NCBI GenBank assembly: GCA_015207585.1
Contig: JADEWQ010000007.1
Location: forward strand, 1-64,000
Direction: 5' to 3'
Length of the DNA: 64,000 bases
Origin: Pleurocapsales cyanobacterium LEGE 06147
GTDB lineage: Bacteria > Cyanobacteriota > Cyanobacteriia > Cyanobacteriales > Xenococcaceae
Below, piece by piece: positions 8,658 through 17,944 of the stretch; within the stretch, counting starts at the first letter, position 1; each line of letters starts with the position of its first letter. The notes beneath the pieces were generated by a model. The model was not told where the DNA came from. It saw only the letters and a program-made list of their open reading frames with translations, and did not search any database. Made by a program: the position numbers and the translations under genes.

Positions 8658-9878
8658 TTGGCATTAAGGGTTGCAGTTGTTGGCTCGGGTCCGGCTGGTT
8701 CGTCTGCCGCCGAGGTATTGGCAAAAGCTGGTATTGAAACCTATTTATTCGAGCGCAAATTAGATAATGCTAAGCCCTGCGGAGGGGCAATTCCTTTGTG
8801 TATGGTCAGCGAATTTGACCTACCGCCAGAAATTATAGACCGGCGAGTCAGAAACATGAAAATGATCTCGCCATCTAATATTGAGGTTGATATCAACTTA
8901 GAAAAACAAGACGAATATATCGGCATGTGCCGTCGGGAAGTTCTCGATGGATTTATGCGCAATCGTGCAGCTAAATTGGGTGCGAACCTGATTAACGGTA
9001 CAGTTTATCAATTAGATATACCAAGTAACGATAAAGAACCCTATACCATTCACTATGCGGAGCACTCCAATGGCGATGCTAAAGGGATAATGAAAACCCT
9101 CAAAGCAGATGTAGTTATTGGTGCTGATGGTGCTAACTCCCGCATCGCTAAAGCCATTGATGCGGGAGATTACAATTACGCGATCGCTTTCCAAGAACGC
9201 ATCCGCCTGCCAGAACATAAAATGGCATACTACGAAAACCTGGCAGAAATGTACGTTGGTAAAGACGTTTCCCCGGACTTTTATGCTTGGGTATTCCCTA
9301 AATACGATCACGTAGCGGTGGGTACCGGGACAATGAAAGTCAACAAAGCCATGATTAAAGACCTGCAAGCAGGAATTCGCACTCGTGCTGCCCGTAAACT
9401 AGAAGGGGGAGAAATTATCAAAGTAGAAGCCCACCCCATTCCCGAACATCCCAGACCCCGCCGTGTTGTCGGTCGCGTAGCTTTAGTAGGGGATGCGGCA
9501 GGAACTGTAACTAAATCTTCTGGTGAGGGTATTTATTTTGCTGCTAAGTCCGCGCGGATGTGTGCAGAAGCTATTGTTGAGGCTTCCAACAATGGACAGC
9601 GCATTCCTACCGAAGCAGATCTCAAAGTTTATCTAAAACGTTGGGATAAGAAATACGGTATGACCTATCTAGTATTAGACCTATTACAAAGGGTATTTTA
9701 TCGCACCGATGCTACCCGCGAAGCTTTCGTGGAAATGTGTGCGGACAAAGACGTGCAAAAGATGACCTTTGACAGCTATCTCTACAAAACTGTAGTACCT
9801 GCCAATCCTTTAATTCAAATGAAGATTACGGCTAAGACAATTGGCAGTTTACTGCGAGGTAATGCCTTAGCACCATAG
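8658..9878 (+). CDS. chlP: Geranylgeranyl diphosphate reductase ChlP
   Basis: Reduces the geranylgeranyl chain to phytyl for chlorophyll a, phylloquinone and tocopherol, at the thylakoid membrane. The 406-residue protein opens with an FAD Rossmann motif (VVGSGPAGSSAAEVL), then the family block ERKLDNAKPCGGAIPLCM, and later RVALVGDAAGTVTKSSGEG, the second FAD contact. I chose the TTG at 8658 (MALRVAVVG) over the TTG at 8643 because GAGGAG at 8645-8650 is well placed as its ribosome site and known homologues begin MxLRVAVVG. Codon use is GC-richer than the kinase cluster. It is a stand-alone gene. Confidence 0.97.
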   Translation: MALRVAVVGSGPAGSSAAEVLAKAGIETYLFERKLDNAKPCGGAIPLCMVSEFDLPPEIIDRRVRNMKMISPSNIEVDINLEKQDEYIGMCRREVLDGFMRNRAAKLGANLINGTVYQLDIPSNDKEPYTIHYAEHSNGDAKGIMKTLKADVVIGADGANSRIAKAIDAGDYNYAIAFQERIRLPEHKMAYYENLAEMYVGKDVSPDFYAWVFPKYDHVAVGTGTMKVNKAMIKDLQAGIRTRAARKLEGGEIIKVEAHPIPEHPRPRRVVGRVALVGDAAGTVTKSSGEGIYFAAKSARMCAEAIVEASNNGQRIPTEADLKVYLKRWDKKYGMTYLVLDLLQRVFYRTDATREAFVEMCADKDVQKMTFDSYLYKTVVPANPLIQMKITAKTIGSLLRGNALAP

Positions 9879-9960
9879 TGTTGCTACGCAGAAGTCGAAG
9901 GTACTCCTAGCCCGACACTTTCAAGGGTGCGGCGCGGGAATGTACTTCCAGCGCTTGAAT

Positions 9961-10021
9961 CGCCCGTCCTGCCGTCAAACGGCAGGCGGGGTAGATGAAG
10001 GGGCGAACTCGGTTCGCCCCA
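9961..10021. repeat. Two adjacent GC-rich hairpins after chlP
   Basis: Stem one pairs 9968-9975 with 9979-9986 (CCTGCCGT, loop CAA). Stem two pairs 10000-10008 with 10012-10020 (GGGGCGAAC, loop TCG). Neither has a clear T-tract, so they look like dispersed palindromic repeats rather than terminators. The inner sequences differ but the architecture matches elements at 19168 and 30613. Confidence 0.7.
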
Positions 10022-10195
10022 AAATCCCTTGAAAAGACGCTCATTAGAATCCGAAGCATAATCGTCTTGGCAAGCGCAAAGCTTTTCCCATGGACGTACA
10101 GCATTTCTGTGTTGATGTACATAAGGCAATTGGGACTTAAACTGAAAACCAGAATATGACCTCGTCGCTGGCTTAAAAAACTCGTTTCAAAATGA

Positions 10196-10327
10196 CTATT
10201 TCCTTCGGAAGGCGATCGCCCTTTGTGTCCAATAATTTTCCGGAACATCTTGAAAAATACTAGCACTAGGAATTTCTCGCTCTTGTTGACTATCGAAAGC
10301 TTTGCGAAAAGATAGCAGCAAACTCAT
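10196..10327 (-). pseudogene. Possible SLH-domain fragment
   Basis: A 43-residue minus-strand frame contains IFQDVPENYWTQRAI, which resembles the opening of an S-layer homology motif (FSDVPxxYWAxxAI). It runs into stop at 10196 straight after, so if real it is a remnant. Flanking frames upstream are broken or composed of repeat sequence. Similarity is short and the call is tentative. Confidence 0.25.
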
Positions 10328-10340
10328 CCCGCTCGCTTGT

Positions 10341-10374
10341 GGAAGAGACCTCGCCGTGAAACGACGAGGCTTCC
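10341..10374. repeat. Imperfect hairpin
   Basis: GGAAG 10341-10345 pairs CTTCC 10370-10374, and CCTCG 10349-10353 pairs CGAGG 10365-10369. This is another GC-rich palindrome in the 560-bp stretch between chlP and the PRC-barrel gene, which otherwise holds no convincing gene. Confidence 0.6.
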
Positions 10375-10439
10375 TTCCACTTCGTGAACTTTTGATGCAC
10401 TCTTGTTCGAGATTCAATAAGTATTGAACAAAACTAAAA

Positions 10440-11672
10440 TTAATGTTTCTCTCTGTTGAGTCTACCTTCAGTATTTATTTCTAATTCCTCCCTTCGTACT
10501 TCCCCTGAAGCTTCAACTGTATCTCGAACAACTTCTTTTTTGACGTCTACTTCTTCTCGTACTACTGTTTGTTTGTCAATGTCAGCAGTTTCTTCATAAA
10601 CTTCCATGCGAGCAACTTCATCTTTATCTTTGTCGAAGTCAACTCGATCGCGATTAACAACTTTACCCGCATCTTCAGGGGTATTGCGCTCAATCACAAC
10701 TCGTTCTTTTTCTACGGGAACTGAAGCATGGGCAGTAGAAGTTTCTACTCGCTTGCCAATGGAGACATCTCCAGTCTTACGACGGCTTTTACTCGCTATT
10801 AACCGTTCTTCGTACAGTTTGAACTTTTGATGATCCATTTCGTTCAATTGATATAGATCGGGATCTCGTTCGTAGTCATAAGAGTAGGTTTCTCGTTTAG
10901 GAGTAGTCGGTTGAGATGGAGTAGCCACTGGAGGTTGCACTGCAGGAGTAGAAGATACGGGAGGTTCCACCGCTCTATAGCTCGAAATAGCTTCAGCTCC
11001 CAATGCTTCTACTGGTGGCGAATCTTCTACTGTTGCTGAGGTTTCTATGGGTGGTGAATCTTCTACTATAGGAGCTCGAGCGGTGCGATCTCTTTCGTCG
11101 GTATAAGTTTTAATGGGTTGAGATGGAGATGGTTGGGGAGGAGTAACCACTGGAGGTTGCACCGCAGGAGTAGAAGATACGGAAGGTCGTACGGCTCTAG
11201 GTCTCGAAATAGCTTCAACTCCCAACGCTTCTACTGGTGGTGAATCTTCTACTGTTGCCGAGGTTTCCACTGGCAAAGAGTCTTCTACTGCTGCTGAGGT
11301 TTCGACAGCGGAAGCGCGATAGATAGATCTGACTTGCTCTTCGTAATCATAGTCCACTCCTCTACTGTCGTTATAATGAGGCATGTTTTCTACTTGCTCT
11401 TTGCGATCGATACCTACTGCATAAAAGCGCTCGCTTTCTCGATCCATGCGACAGCGAGCGACGGGAAGTGAAATTTTTTTGCCCGATATCCAAAAGTCAG
11501 TATCAACAACAAAATAGCGAAAATGTCCGGTTTCGTCTACGAGAACATCGTCAATGCTACCAATTTTTTCATTGGTACTATGGCTATAAACATCTATTCC
11601 TTTAAAATCTCTATTCTCAAAAGCTTCTTCCCGATAATTAGGATTAAAGTCTTGAATTCTATAAAGAGGCAT
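10440..11672 (-). CDS. PRC-barrel and DUF2382 (YsnF/AvaK-like) protein
   Basis: A 410-residue predicted soluble stress-associated protein. Residues 1-100 form a PRC-barrel (MPLYRIQDF, IGSIDDVLVDETGHFRYFVV, ISLPVARC). Residues about 275-405 are a DUF2382 domain of alternating charged strands (VPVEKERVVIERN, then REEVDVKKEVVRDTV). The linker (about 118-265) is rich in Pro, Val, Ser and Glu and contains a duplicated block (SPPVEALGxEAIS, then VSSTPAVQPPV) seen twice. The pairing of the two domains is common in cyanobacteria and linked to desiccation or light stress; the exact role is unknown. It is divergent from the membrane protein at 12006. Confidence 0.88.
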   Translation of the reverse strand: MPLYRIQDFNPNYREEAFENRDFKGIDVYSHSTNEKIGSIDDVLVDETGHFRYFVVDTDFWISGKKISLPVARCRMDRESERFYAVGIDRKEQVENMPHYNDSRGVDYDYEEQVRSIYRASAVETSAAVEDSLPVETSATVEDSPPVEALGVEAISRPRAVRPSVSSTPAVQPPVVTPPQPSPSQPIKTYTDERDRTARAPIVEDSPPIETSATVEDSPPVEALGAEAISSYRAVEPPVSSTPAVQPPVATPSQPTTPKRETYSYDYERDPDLYQLNEMDHQKFKLYEERLIASKSRRKTGDVSIGKRVETSTAHASVPVEKERVVIERNTPEDAGKVVNRDRVDFDKDKDEVARMEVYEETADIDKQTVVREEVDVKKEVVRDTVEASGEVRREELEINTEGRLNREKH

Positions 11673-12005
11673 TTTTCTAGTTCCTATTCTTTGTTGAGCT
11701 TTTTCCTTTAATTTTATTTTTCTTGAGTTATCTATCTTCCCTCTGGAGATTGATTATTAATTGACAACAAGCTCAAAATATCAAAAGCAATTTTATTTAT
11801 TTGGAAATAATTATTTATTTAATAGGAAATTTCATTAAAAACAGCTCATATTTAGTAGTTTTTTTTACAAAAATAAACATGAGCAATTAAGTCTTTCTAT
11901 CTTTGGATAGAGAAATAAAAAAATAAGTTTTTATATGATGCTTAATTAATAATTAAAAAAATGCCAAGAATTAGTCTTATTTGTAAATAAGAGGAAAGAA
12001 AAACA
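11673..12005. other. Divergent promoter region
   Basis: A 333-bp AT-rich gap between the divergent PRC-barrel gene and the membrane protein. It must hold both promoters. GAGGAAAG at 11991-11998 is the likely ribosome site of the + strand gene. I see no clear operator or riboswitch. Confidence 0.5.
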
Positions 12006-12653
12006 ATGTCTTATGCAGAACCATATGGCGATCGTGTTGTCGAACCTGGCGTTACTCAGACAGTAGTTAATTATCACGATCGCGTTAGATGGGGTCCGAT
12101 TGTTGCCGGGATTGTGGTTGCTATTGCCACCCAGTTGGTTTTAAGTACCTTGGGGGTTGCTATTGGATTAACCACTGGTGCACCAGTCCAAGACGTTGGT
12201 GTTGGTGTGGGGATTTGGTCGATTATCAGTCTGTTGATTGCTCTGTTTTTGGGTTCTTGGGTTACAACTAGTACCTGCGGTCCGATGAATAATAAAACTG
12301 CTCTGTTGCATGGTTTAATCCTTTGGGCGACAACATTAGCACTCAGTGCATGGTTAGTTGCCACTGGAGTTACGGGAGCTTTTGGCATAGCCGCTGGCAA
12401 TGCAGCAGAAATCTTAAATCAAATTCAACAACCAGGAGCAGGTACTACACCCGATCGAACTCTTACCGAGCAAGAAGCTCGTGCTTTGGCTGACATTGGT
12501 GCTAGAACGGCTTGGTCGTTTTTAGTGGGTTCTCTCCTTGGTTTAGCTGCTGCTCTTATCGGAGCTTCTGTTGGAGCGAGAAAATCTAGAGCTGGTCGTA
12601 ATGTAGATGTACCTCCCAGACAACCAGACAATCGACCAGAAATGGGAAGATAA
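12006..12653 (+). CDS. Small multi-pass membrane protein of unknown function
   Basis: A 215-residue protein with about four membrane helices: residues 33-57 (IVAGIVVAIATQLVLS), 66-86, 98-125 and 175-197. The N-terminal DRVRWGPIVAG block followed by Gly/Ala-rich helices recurs in cyanobacterial proteins often near PRC-barrel genes; I know of no tested function. The C-terminus is short, basic and Pro/Arg-rich. It is transcribed away from the PRC-barrel gene and ends at a terminator (12691-12726) shared with the convergent pgsA. Confidence 0.75.
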   Translation: MSYAEPYGDRVVEPGVTQTVVNYHDRVRWGPIVAGIVVAIATQLVLSTLGVAIGLTTGAPVQDVGVGVGIWSIISLLIALFLGSWVTTSTCGPMNNKTALLHGLILWATTLALSAWLVATGVTGAFGIAAGNAAEILNQIQQPGAGTTPDRTLTEQEARALADIGARTAWSFLVGSLLGLAAALIGASVGARKSRAGRNVDVPPRQPDNRPEMGR

Positions 12654-12676
12654 AAAAGTAAACTAGATACTATTAA

Positions 12677-13237
12677 CTATAAATTATTCGCTTGGCTATT
12701 ACTGATAGTAGCCAAGCTATTTTTTTGAGGTAGCACGTAAATTAATCCAGAAATTAAAGTCAAAATTACGCATAGCCAAAAAGCTATTAGGGAAGGAATC
12801 GTCCAAGCATCAGATAAGGGCGCAATTAACAAGGAAATGGCAACTATTTGACTGACAGTTTTCAGTTTGCCCCAAATATTTGCCCCTCGAACGCTAGTAC
12901 CGCCAGCTAAATTGGGATTTACTCGCCATCCAGCGATCGCCAGTTCCCTAGCTAAAATTAAAAACACTCCCCAGGCGGCTACTTGCTGCAACTGAACTAA
13001 AGCTAACAAAGGTGCCAATACTAATAACTTATCTACTAAAGGATCGAGAAATTTACCTAGCTCCGTTACCTGGTTTAGTTTACGAGCTATGTAGCCATCG
13101 AGCCAATCCGTTCCCGCCGCAATCAAAAAAATCTCCACACAAAGCCAACGATTTTCTTGGGTGGGGTTGTTGAGTAAGTAAAGAATAAAAGGTAATCCTA
13201 GCAAACGAGACAGAGTAATCCAAGTAGGCAAATTCAT
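12677..13237 (-). CDS. pgsA: CDP-diacylglycerol-glycerol-3-phosphate 3-phosphatidyltransferase
   Basis: Makes phosphatidylglycerol phosphate, the committed step to phosphatidylglycerol, a lipid needed by photosystems. The 186-residue integral membrane enzyme carries the CDP-alcohol phosphotransferase motif DG-x2-AR-x8-G-x3-D-x3-D as DGYIARKLNQVTELGKFLD, complete with all catalytic Asp residues. At least four hydrophobic helices surround it. Length is normal for PgsA. Its last dozen codons overlap a hairpin that acts as terminator for the convergent neighbour. Confidence 0.95.
   Translation of the reverse strand: MNLPTWITLSRLLGLPFILYLLNNPTQENRWLCVEIFLIAAGTDWLDGYIARKLNQVTELGKFLDPLVDKLLVLAPLLALVQLQQVAAWGVFLILARELAIAGWRVNPNLAGGTSVRGANIWGKLKTVSQIVAISLLIAPLSDAWTIPSLIAFWLCVILTLISGLIYVLPQKNSLATISNSQANNL
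12691..12726 (+). terminator. Rho-independent terminator inside the pgsA 3' end
   Basis: CTTGGCTA (12691-12698) pairs with TAGCCAAG (12709-12716) around a 10-base loop, followed by CTAT and a T-run 12720-12726 on the + strand. It would terminate the 12006 membrane gene. It lies wholly inside the coding region of pgsA on the other strand. Confidence 0.8.
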
Positions 13238-13404
13238 TCAAATACTCAGCATTTAGAACTTATTCTAAGCTGATGCGCAGTTAATTTGTCTAATACTAAA
13301 CTCGAAAATTCTTGACGGACAGCTTATAGTTTTGAGTAAACCTCAAAACCCCTGTCCTCCTTTAACAGAATTTCCCAATTTTGAATGAGCGAATTTTGAA
13401 TTGC

Positions 13405-14079
13405 TTAATATGCTCCTTTGCGAGCTAGGACTATACCAATAGTTTTTAAAATCAAATAAAGATCGTAAAAATGAGACCATCGGAGTTGATAGTCTAAGTC
13501 CAAACGGACTATATCTTCAAAATCAATGACTGCAGAGCGTCCTTTAACTTGCCATTCTCCGGTCATTCCTGGTTTAACTAACAGACGCTGATAATGATGT
13601 TGTTCATATCTTGCTACTTCGTCGGGTGTTGGAGGACGAGTTCCCACTAAGCTCATTTCTCCCATAAGGACATTCCAAAATTGAGGAAATTCATCCAAGC
13701 TAGTACGACGTAAAAAACGGCCCACACGGGTAACGCGAGGATCGTTTTTATTTTTAAAAATATAACCTTGGGCTTGATTTTTAACTAAATGTTTTTTTTG
13801 GTCTGCTCCAACAACCATAGAACGAAATTTCCAGATGCGAAAGGGCTTACCGTTAAGACCACAGCGAATCTGACTATAGAAAACAGGACCGGGATTGTCC
13901 AACTGCATGGCAATGACAATAGGAATTGTAATTAAAGCAGTAATAACCAGTCCTACTAAAGCTCCGATAATATCGAGCAAACGCTTGGTTTTACTTAAAA
14001 CAGAAGGATGCACATTTAGTTGAATATAGTTTGCGGGTATTTGAGCGGCAGCTGCCTGTGAATTTGCGGAAAAAAACAT
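13405..14079 (-). CDS. Undecaprenyl-phosphate sugar transferase (WbaP/EpsE type)
   Basis: Transfers a sugar-1-phosphate to undecaprenyl phosphate to start exopolysaccharide or O-antigen units at the inner membrane. The 224-residue form is the short type with one N-terminal membrane helix (KRLLDIIGALVGLVI onward) and the full catalytic core: PVFYSQIRCGLNGKPF, KFRSM, RRTSLDEFPQFWNVLMGEMSLVGTRPP, and PGMTGEWQVKGRS. The Asp-Glu of SLDEFPQ is intact. No other polysaccharide genes adjoin; a glycosyltransferase lies at 47029. The first 30 residues are weakly conserved, so a start further in is possible. Confidence 0.93.
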   Translation of the reverse strand: MFFSANSQAAAAQIPANYIQLNVHPSVLSKTKRLLDIIGALVGLVITALITIPIVIAMQLDNPGPVFYSQIRCGLNGKPFRIWKFRSMVVGADQKKHLVKNQAQGYIFKNKNDPRVTRVGRFLRRTSLDEFPQFWNVLMGEMSLVGTRPPTPDEVARYEQHHYQRLLVKPGMTGEWQVKGRSAVIDFEDIVRLDLDYQLRWSHFYDLYLILKTIGIVLARKGAY

Positions 14080-14589
14080 ATACTTGTTGTTTTCTTAGTT
14101 GGGTTTGCTCACTGTTTCTAGAACAAGTATTTAATATGAGTAATTTTACGCAACTTTAGGACTAATACTGGCGATCGAGAGCAGACTTCATTGAATCTTT
14201 AATTTTTGACGTGCATTTTTAAAAGTTTTTTGTAGAATCAAGAAATCCTCAACTTTATATTCGTTGTCGATTTGACAAGATTAAATTTTTAATCAATTGC
14301 TAAAGCTAATAGTTGAAATTGAGGGAATGAAGATTACATAAAGAGTTTGACTATCTTTTAGTTCTTTTAGCTACTAAATTTAAGTTTTTTCACTCAGACT
14401 ATGTTAGTAGCCTCTCGGAATCTGGCTGTAAGAATTGAATCATATTATTAATTTATAGGTCAATTGCTGTAATTGCCTTCATGACAAAAGCGATCGCATA
14501 TACTTAGATATTTATCCTGACGGGATTTTGCTTGAGTGAATGATACAAAGGAAATATGAAATTTTTATCTATTAAAATTTGCTTACCTT
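14080..14589. other. 510-bp AT-rich intergenic region
   Basis: Lies between divergent genes (sugar transferase and Crp-type regulator). I see no gene, RNA or clear operator. Two HIP1-like sites are present, and ATG 14590 has no strong Shine-Dalgarno. Confidence 0.4.
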
Positions 14590-15297
14590 ATGGAAGATCG
14601 ATATAACTACTTAGAACAGAATGCTGACATCGAACAATTAATTGAATCAGTTCCTTTTCTGAGCGATTTACCTGCTGAAAGTCTCCAAAAGTTAACAGGT
14701 CATTTTGTCACTCTCGCTCATCCTGCCAATCAAATTATTCTTTTGGAAAATGACTGGGGAGGTTCGGTTTACTTCATCATTGAAGGGTGGGTCAAGATTC
14801 GTACTTATAACCTGGAAGGTAAAGAAGTGACCCTAAATATTATCGGTCAGGGAGAAATTTTTGGTGAAATGGCAGCGTTGGATAAAATGCCTCGTTCGAC
14901 AGATGCGATTACTTTAACTTCCACTGTTATTGGTAGGATACCTTCCCAGGATTTTGTCGAGCTAATTACTACTGAGCCTTTAGCTGGAGTTCGCCTGGCT
15001 CAACTAATGGCCAAACGCCTGCGTCAGGTAAACCGCAGACTTCAATTACGAGAAGCTAGCAGTACTTCCCGCGTAGCAGATGCGATCTTATTTCTGGTAG
15101 AAGGTCAGGGCAAAAAAGGAGTTAGAGGAACACAAATTCCTAATTTACCTCATCGAGAAATCAGCAGTTTGAGTGGATTAGCTCGAGAAACCGTGACGCG
15201 AGTGCTGACTAAGTTAGAAAAGAGAGGATTAATCAGACGAGATGCAGATTCGCTCCATATTCCTGATATACCAGCATTGGAGAGTATGATCGGCTAA
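14590..15297 (+). CDS. Crp/Fnr family transcriptional regulator, cAMP-receptor-like
   Basis: A 235-residue regulator. Residues 20-140 form a cyclic-nucleotide-binding beta-roll whose phosphate cassette reads FGEMAALDKMPRSTDAI; Glu and the Arg-Ser pair match the cAMP contacts of true CRP, so cAMP binding is plausible, unlike in NtcA or Fnr. Residues 160-225 hold a Crp winged helix with recognition helix SGLARETVTRVLTKLEKRG. It resembles the SyCRP group more than NtcA. It is followed 30 bp later by a DUF2232 gene and then cobT, probably one transcript. Confidence 0.9.
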   Translation: MEDRYNYLEQNADIEQLIESVPFLSDLPAESLQKLTGHFVTLAHPANQIILLENDWGGSVYFIIEGWVKIRTYNLEGKEVTLNIIGQGEIFGEMAALDKMPRSTDAITLTSTVIGRIPSQDFVELITTEPLAGVRLAQLMAKRLRQVNRRLQLREASSTSRVADAILFLVEGQGKKGVRGTQIPNLPHREISSLSGLARETVTRVLTKLEKRGLIRRDADSLHIPDIPALESMIG

Positions 15298-15327
15298 GGA
15301 GACTTATTACTGCTGAACAATTGTTTT

Positions 15328-16095
15328 ATGTCTATAGACAACCGAGACAATCACTTACCCTTGTCTGCTTCGGAACCATGGAGCGATGAAGACCGCAACT
15401 GGGTCGATGGAGATGATTTAGAGGTAGTCTCGCCACAGCAAAAGTTAGCAACCAAAGTGTCAGATAAACAGCTTAAAAGTTCCCCGAAAACATTAGTTGT
15501 TGTCGAAACTGCTTTTCTGGCAAGTACTGCTAGTTTGATCTGGCTGATTAACTATTATTTTCCCCTCGGACCATTACTAAAAATCTTTTTTCCCATACCT
15601 ATTGCTCTCATTTATTTAAGACGAGGACTTCGTGCCTCTTGGATGACAGCGTTAGTTTCCGGACTGCTGCTATCGGTATTAATGGGACCTACTCGCAGCA
15701 TTGTTTTTTTGATGCCTTATGGTCTGATGGGAGTTCAATTGGGAGCTTGTTGGCGACGGGGTGTCAATTGGCTATTTTCCATTTCTATCGGAGCTATAAT
15801 TGGTGCTCTGGGTTTGTTTTTCCGCTTTTGGCTGTTTTCTATTTTGCTAGGAGAAGACTTGTGGATTTATGTGATTACCCAAATTACACAACTGACAGAT
15901 TGGCTTTTTCTCAGGTTGGGTTTGTTGGCTCAACCTAGCTTTTGGCTGATTGAGATACTGGCAGTGGTAATGATTTTAATTAATAACTTAGTTTATTTGT
16001 TCGCCGTTCATTTGATTGCTTTGATGCTTTTGGAACGTCTGGGTAATCCAATTTCGCGTCCTCCCCAGTGGGTACAAACTTTATTGGATTACTAA
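15328..16095 (+). CDS. DUF2232 family membrane protein
   Basis: A 255-residue protein with an acidic cytoplasmic N-terminus (1-55) and six hydrophobic segments from residue 56 onward, including PLGPLLKIFFPIPIALIYLR and GPTRSIVFLMPYGLMG. The pattern and length match cyanobacterial DUF2232 proteins, distantly like ECF-type S components. Substrate is unknown. Position between a Crp-like regulator and cobT (24 bp gap) hints at a link with cofactor handling, but this gene order may just be conserved. Confidence 0.8.
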   Translation: MSIDNRDNHLPLSASEPWSDEDRNWVDGDDLEVVSPQQKLATKVSDKQLKSSPKTLVVVETAFLASTASLIWLINYYFPLGPLLKIFFPIPIALIYLRRGLRASWMTALVSGLLLSVLMGPTRSIVFLMPYGLMGVQLGACWRRGVNWLFSISIGAIIGALGLFFRFWLFSILLGEDLWIYVITQITQLTDWLFLRLGLLAQPSFWLIEILAVVMILINNLVYLFAVHLIALMLLERLGNPISRPPQWVQTLLDY

Positions 16096-16119
16096 TGTTC
16101 TTGCTAGTGTAAATGAATA

Positions 16120-17241
16120 ATGATTTATATCTACAGCCAATGGCAACAGGGACGGCGGTGGTTGCTGCGCTATCAAGGACGTTCTCCTAGCTTCGCTTGT
16201 ATTTTAGGATTTACTGCTACTGGTTTAATTCCAGGGATTTCAGCAGCAGGGTCTACACCTAAAGCAAGGGAATATACGGCGATCGCCGATGCTGAATTTT
16301 TGCTCGAAGGTCCTAAAGCAACACCGCAATACCCCCTGCCACTGCTGCAAGATGGTGTATCTCCGGTATTTATTACCCGTGCTCTCCTCGCCGCCCTCGA
16401 TCTTCCCGTTTATCTATTTAATGCCGGTTTACCCCATTCCCTTTCGGTACCGGCGATCGAGCTGGGGGGAATTGGGGCTAGATGCCTTACTTCTGGGGAA
16501 GCAATGCCTTTATCTAAGGTGCAATATTTATTTCAACAAGGTTGGCAGTGGGGAGAAAAATTAGCACAAACCACAGATTATCTAATTATTGGGGAATGTG
16601 TAGTCGGCGGAACTACTACTGCTTTAGCGTTACTCGCTGGTTTGGGGATAGAAGCGGCGGGCAAGGTTAATAGCAGTCATCCCCGGTGTAATCATCGTCA
16701 GAAGTGGGCGGTAGTCCAAGTAGGATTAGAACGAGCAGGTTTATTGCCTGTTTCTCAAAAGGTTAACCCTTTAGCTGTTGTAGCAGCGGTGGGAGATCCG
16801 ATGCAAGTTGTAGCGGCAGGAATGGCAATAGCTGCCAGTCGGTTTACGGGCGTAATGTTGGCTGGCGGAACGCAAATGTTAGCTGTTTACGCCCTAATTG
16901 AAGCAATTACCAATTATTTTTCCGTACGAACCGAACTGGAACAAATTGTTGTCGGTACAACTCGTTGGGTAGCAGAAGATCCGACTGGAGATACAGTAGG
17001 GTTGGCTCAAGCTCTTGTTGGTGGAGTCCCCCTCTTGGCAACAGGGTTAAGTTTTGCCACTTCCCGCTATCCTAGTTTACGCGCTTACGAACAAGGATAC
17101 GTTAAAGAAGGAGTGGGTGCTGGAGGATGCGCGATCGCTGCTCATCTTATGCAAGGTTGGACTCTCACTCAATTACTTACTCTCATCGAAAGACTCTTAG
17201 CTAATTATCGTCGTTTAAGATTGAATTCGACGAGCGAGTAA
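16120..17241 (+). CDS. cobT: Nicotinate-nucleotide-dimethylbenzimidazole phosphoribosyltransferase-like (UPF0284)
   Basis: A 373-residue member of the UPF0284/TIGR00303 branch of CobT, which activates the lower-ligand base for cobalamin or pseudocobalamin. Seen features: GFTATGLIPGISAAGSTP near the start, the glycine-rich block GECVVGGTTTALALLAGLG, and ASRFTGVMLAGGTQMLAVYAL. Length and order of motifs are those of the family. Cobyric acid synthase (48532) elsewhere in the window supports a working corrinoid pathway. Its last 27 bases overlap the end of the convergent gene at 17215. Confidence 0.9.
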   Translation: MIYIYSQWQQGRRWLLRYQGRSPSFACILGFTATGLIPGISAAGSTPKAREYTAIADAEFLLEGPKATPQYPLPLLQDGVSPVFITRALLAALDLPVYLFNAGLPHSLSVPAIELGGIGARCLTSGEAMPLSKVQYLFQQGWQWGEKLAQTTDYLIIGECVVGGTTTALALLAGLGIEAAGKVNSSHPRCNHRQKWAVVQVGLERAGLLPVSQKVNPLAVVAAVGDPMQVVAAGMAIAASRFTGVMLAGGTQMLAVYALIEAITNYFSVRTELEQIVVGTTRWVAEDPTGDTVGLAQALVGGVPLLATGLSFATSRYPSLRAYEQGYVKEGVGAGGCAIAAHLMQGWTLTQLLTLIERLLANYRRLRLNSTSE

Positions 17242-17595
17242 TTGTTCTTCCAAGGCTGCAATCCGATTGTATGCAGCAGTAAGTTGGGCTGTTAACCTAC
17301 GGATTTGAATGTCTGGAGCTAATTCCTGCTCTTTACCGGAGACGGGATTATTCTTGCTACTATTATCATCTACTAAGATATCTTTGTGCACGATCGAGCA
17401 ATCATTTTCCTCATAGCTAGAGGAAGATTGAGAGAGAATCGATGATATAGAAGACAATGAATTAGTATTTGCGTTTGATGGCTGCCGACTTTCTTCTGTG
17501 AGAGCGTTAACTTGACAGCTAATTCGCTCGACTAGTCTGTATAGTTGTTCGACTTTTTGATTTAATTCGCTAATTTGTATCTGGAGTGTATCCAT
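17215..17595 (-). CDS. Small coiled-coil protein of unknown function
   Basis: A 126-residue protein. Residues 1-35 (ISELNQKVEQLYRLVERIS) and 98-123 (LTAQLTAAYNRIAALEEQL) are heptad-patterned coiled coils, separated by a Ser/Asn-rich, disordered middle. No enzyme motif or membrane helix is visible. Many cyanobacteria carry a gene of this type next to cobT in convergent orientation. Its 3' end overlaps cobT by 27 bases. It may be a scaffold or adaptor; function unknown. Confidence 0.65.
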   Translation of the reverse strand: MDTLQIQISELNQKVEQLYRLVERISCQVNALTEESRQPSNANTNSLSSISSILSQSSSSYEENDCSIVHKDILVDDNSSKNNPVSGKEQELAPDIQIRRLTAQLTAAYNRIAALEEQLLARRIQS

Positions 17596-17944
17596 CGCAT
17601 TACCCTATTTTTTGGAAGTCTTTTTTTATGCTAGAAGCTACTTAGAGAAAAACCTTAACTATTCCTGATTCATTTAATAATTGCTGTAAATTAATTCACT
17701 TTCTCAAACACAATTTTCAAAGTAGAGATGAAAAATTCAAAAGCAAAAATAAAGTTAGCTAATTTATATACATAAAATTTATCAACATGGATTATCGAGC
17801 AAAATTTTAGTTGTCGAGTCTTGGATAGAGGTAAGCTGATGTCCATTTAAACTGCATGTTATTCAATTAGAAAACAAATCGTCAAACCTTTGCCGTGTCC
17901 CCGCGTCTGGAGCGTCCCCGTGTCAGTCATAATCAGTAAATTAA
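17596..17944. other. 349-bp intergenic region
   Basis: AT-rich gap between divergent genes. Near 17893-17925 it holds a repeat-like run of CCCCGCGTC/CCCCGTGTC units, similar to one at 41508-41561. No gene seen. Confidence 0.5.

Noticed and set aside
9884-10266. Overlapping minus-strand frames after chlP
   Set aside because: Composed largely of palindromic repeat DNA; no coherent protein, no ribosome site.
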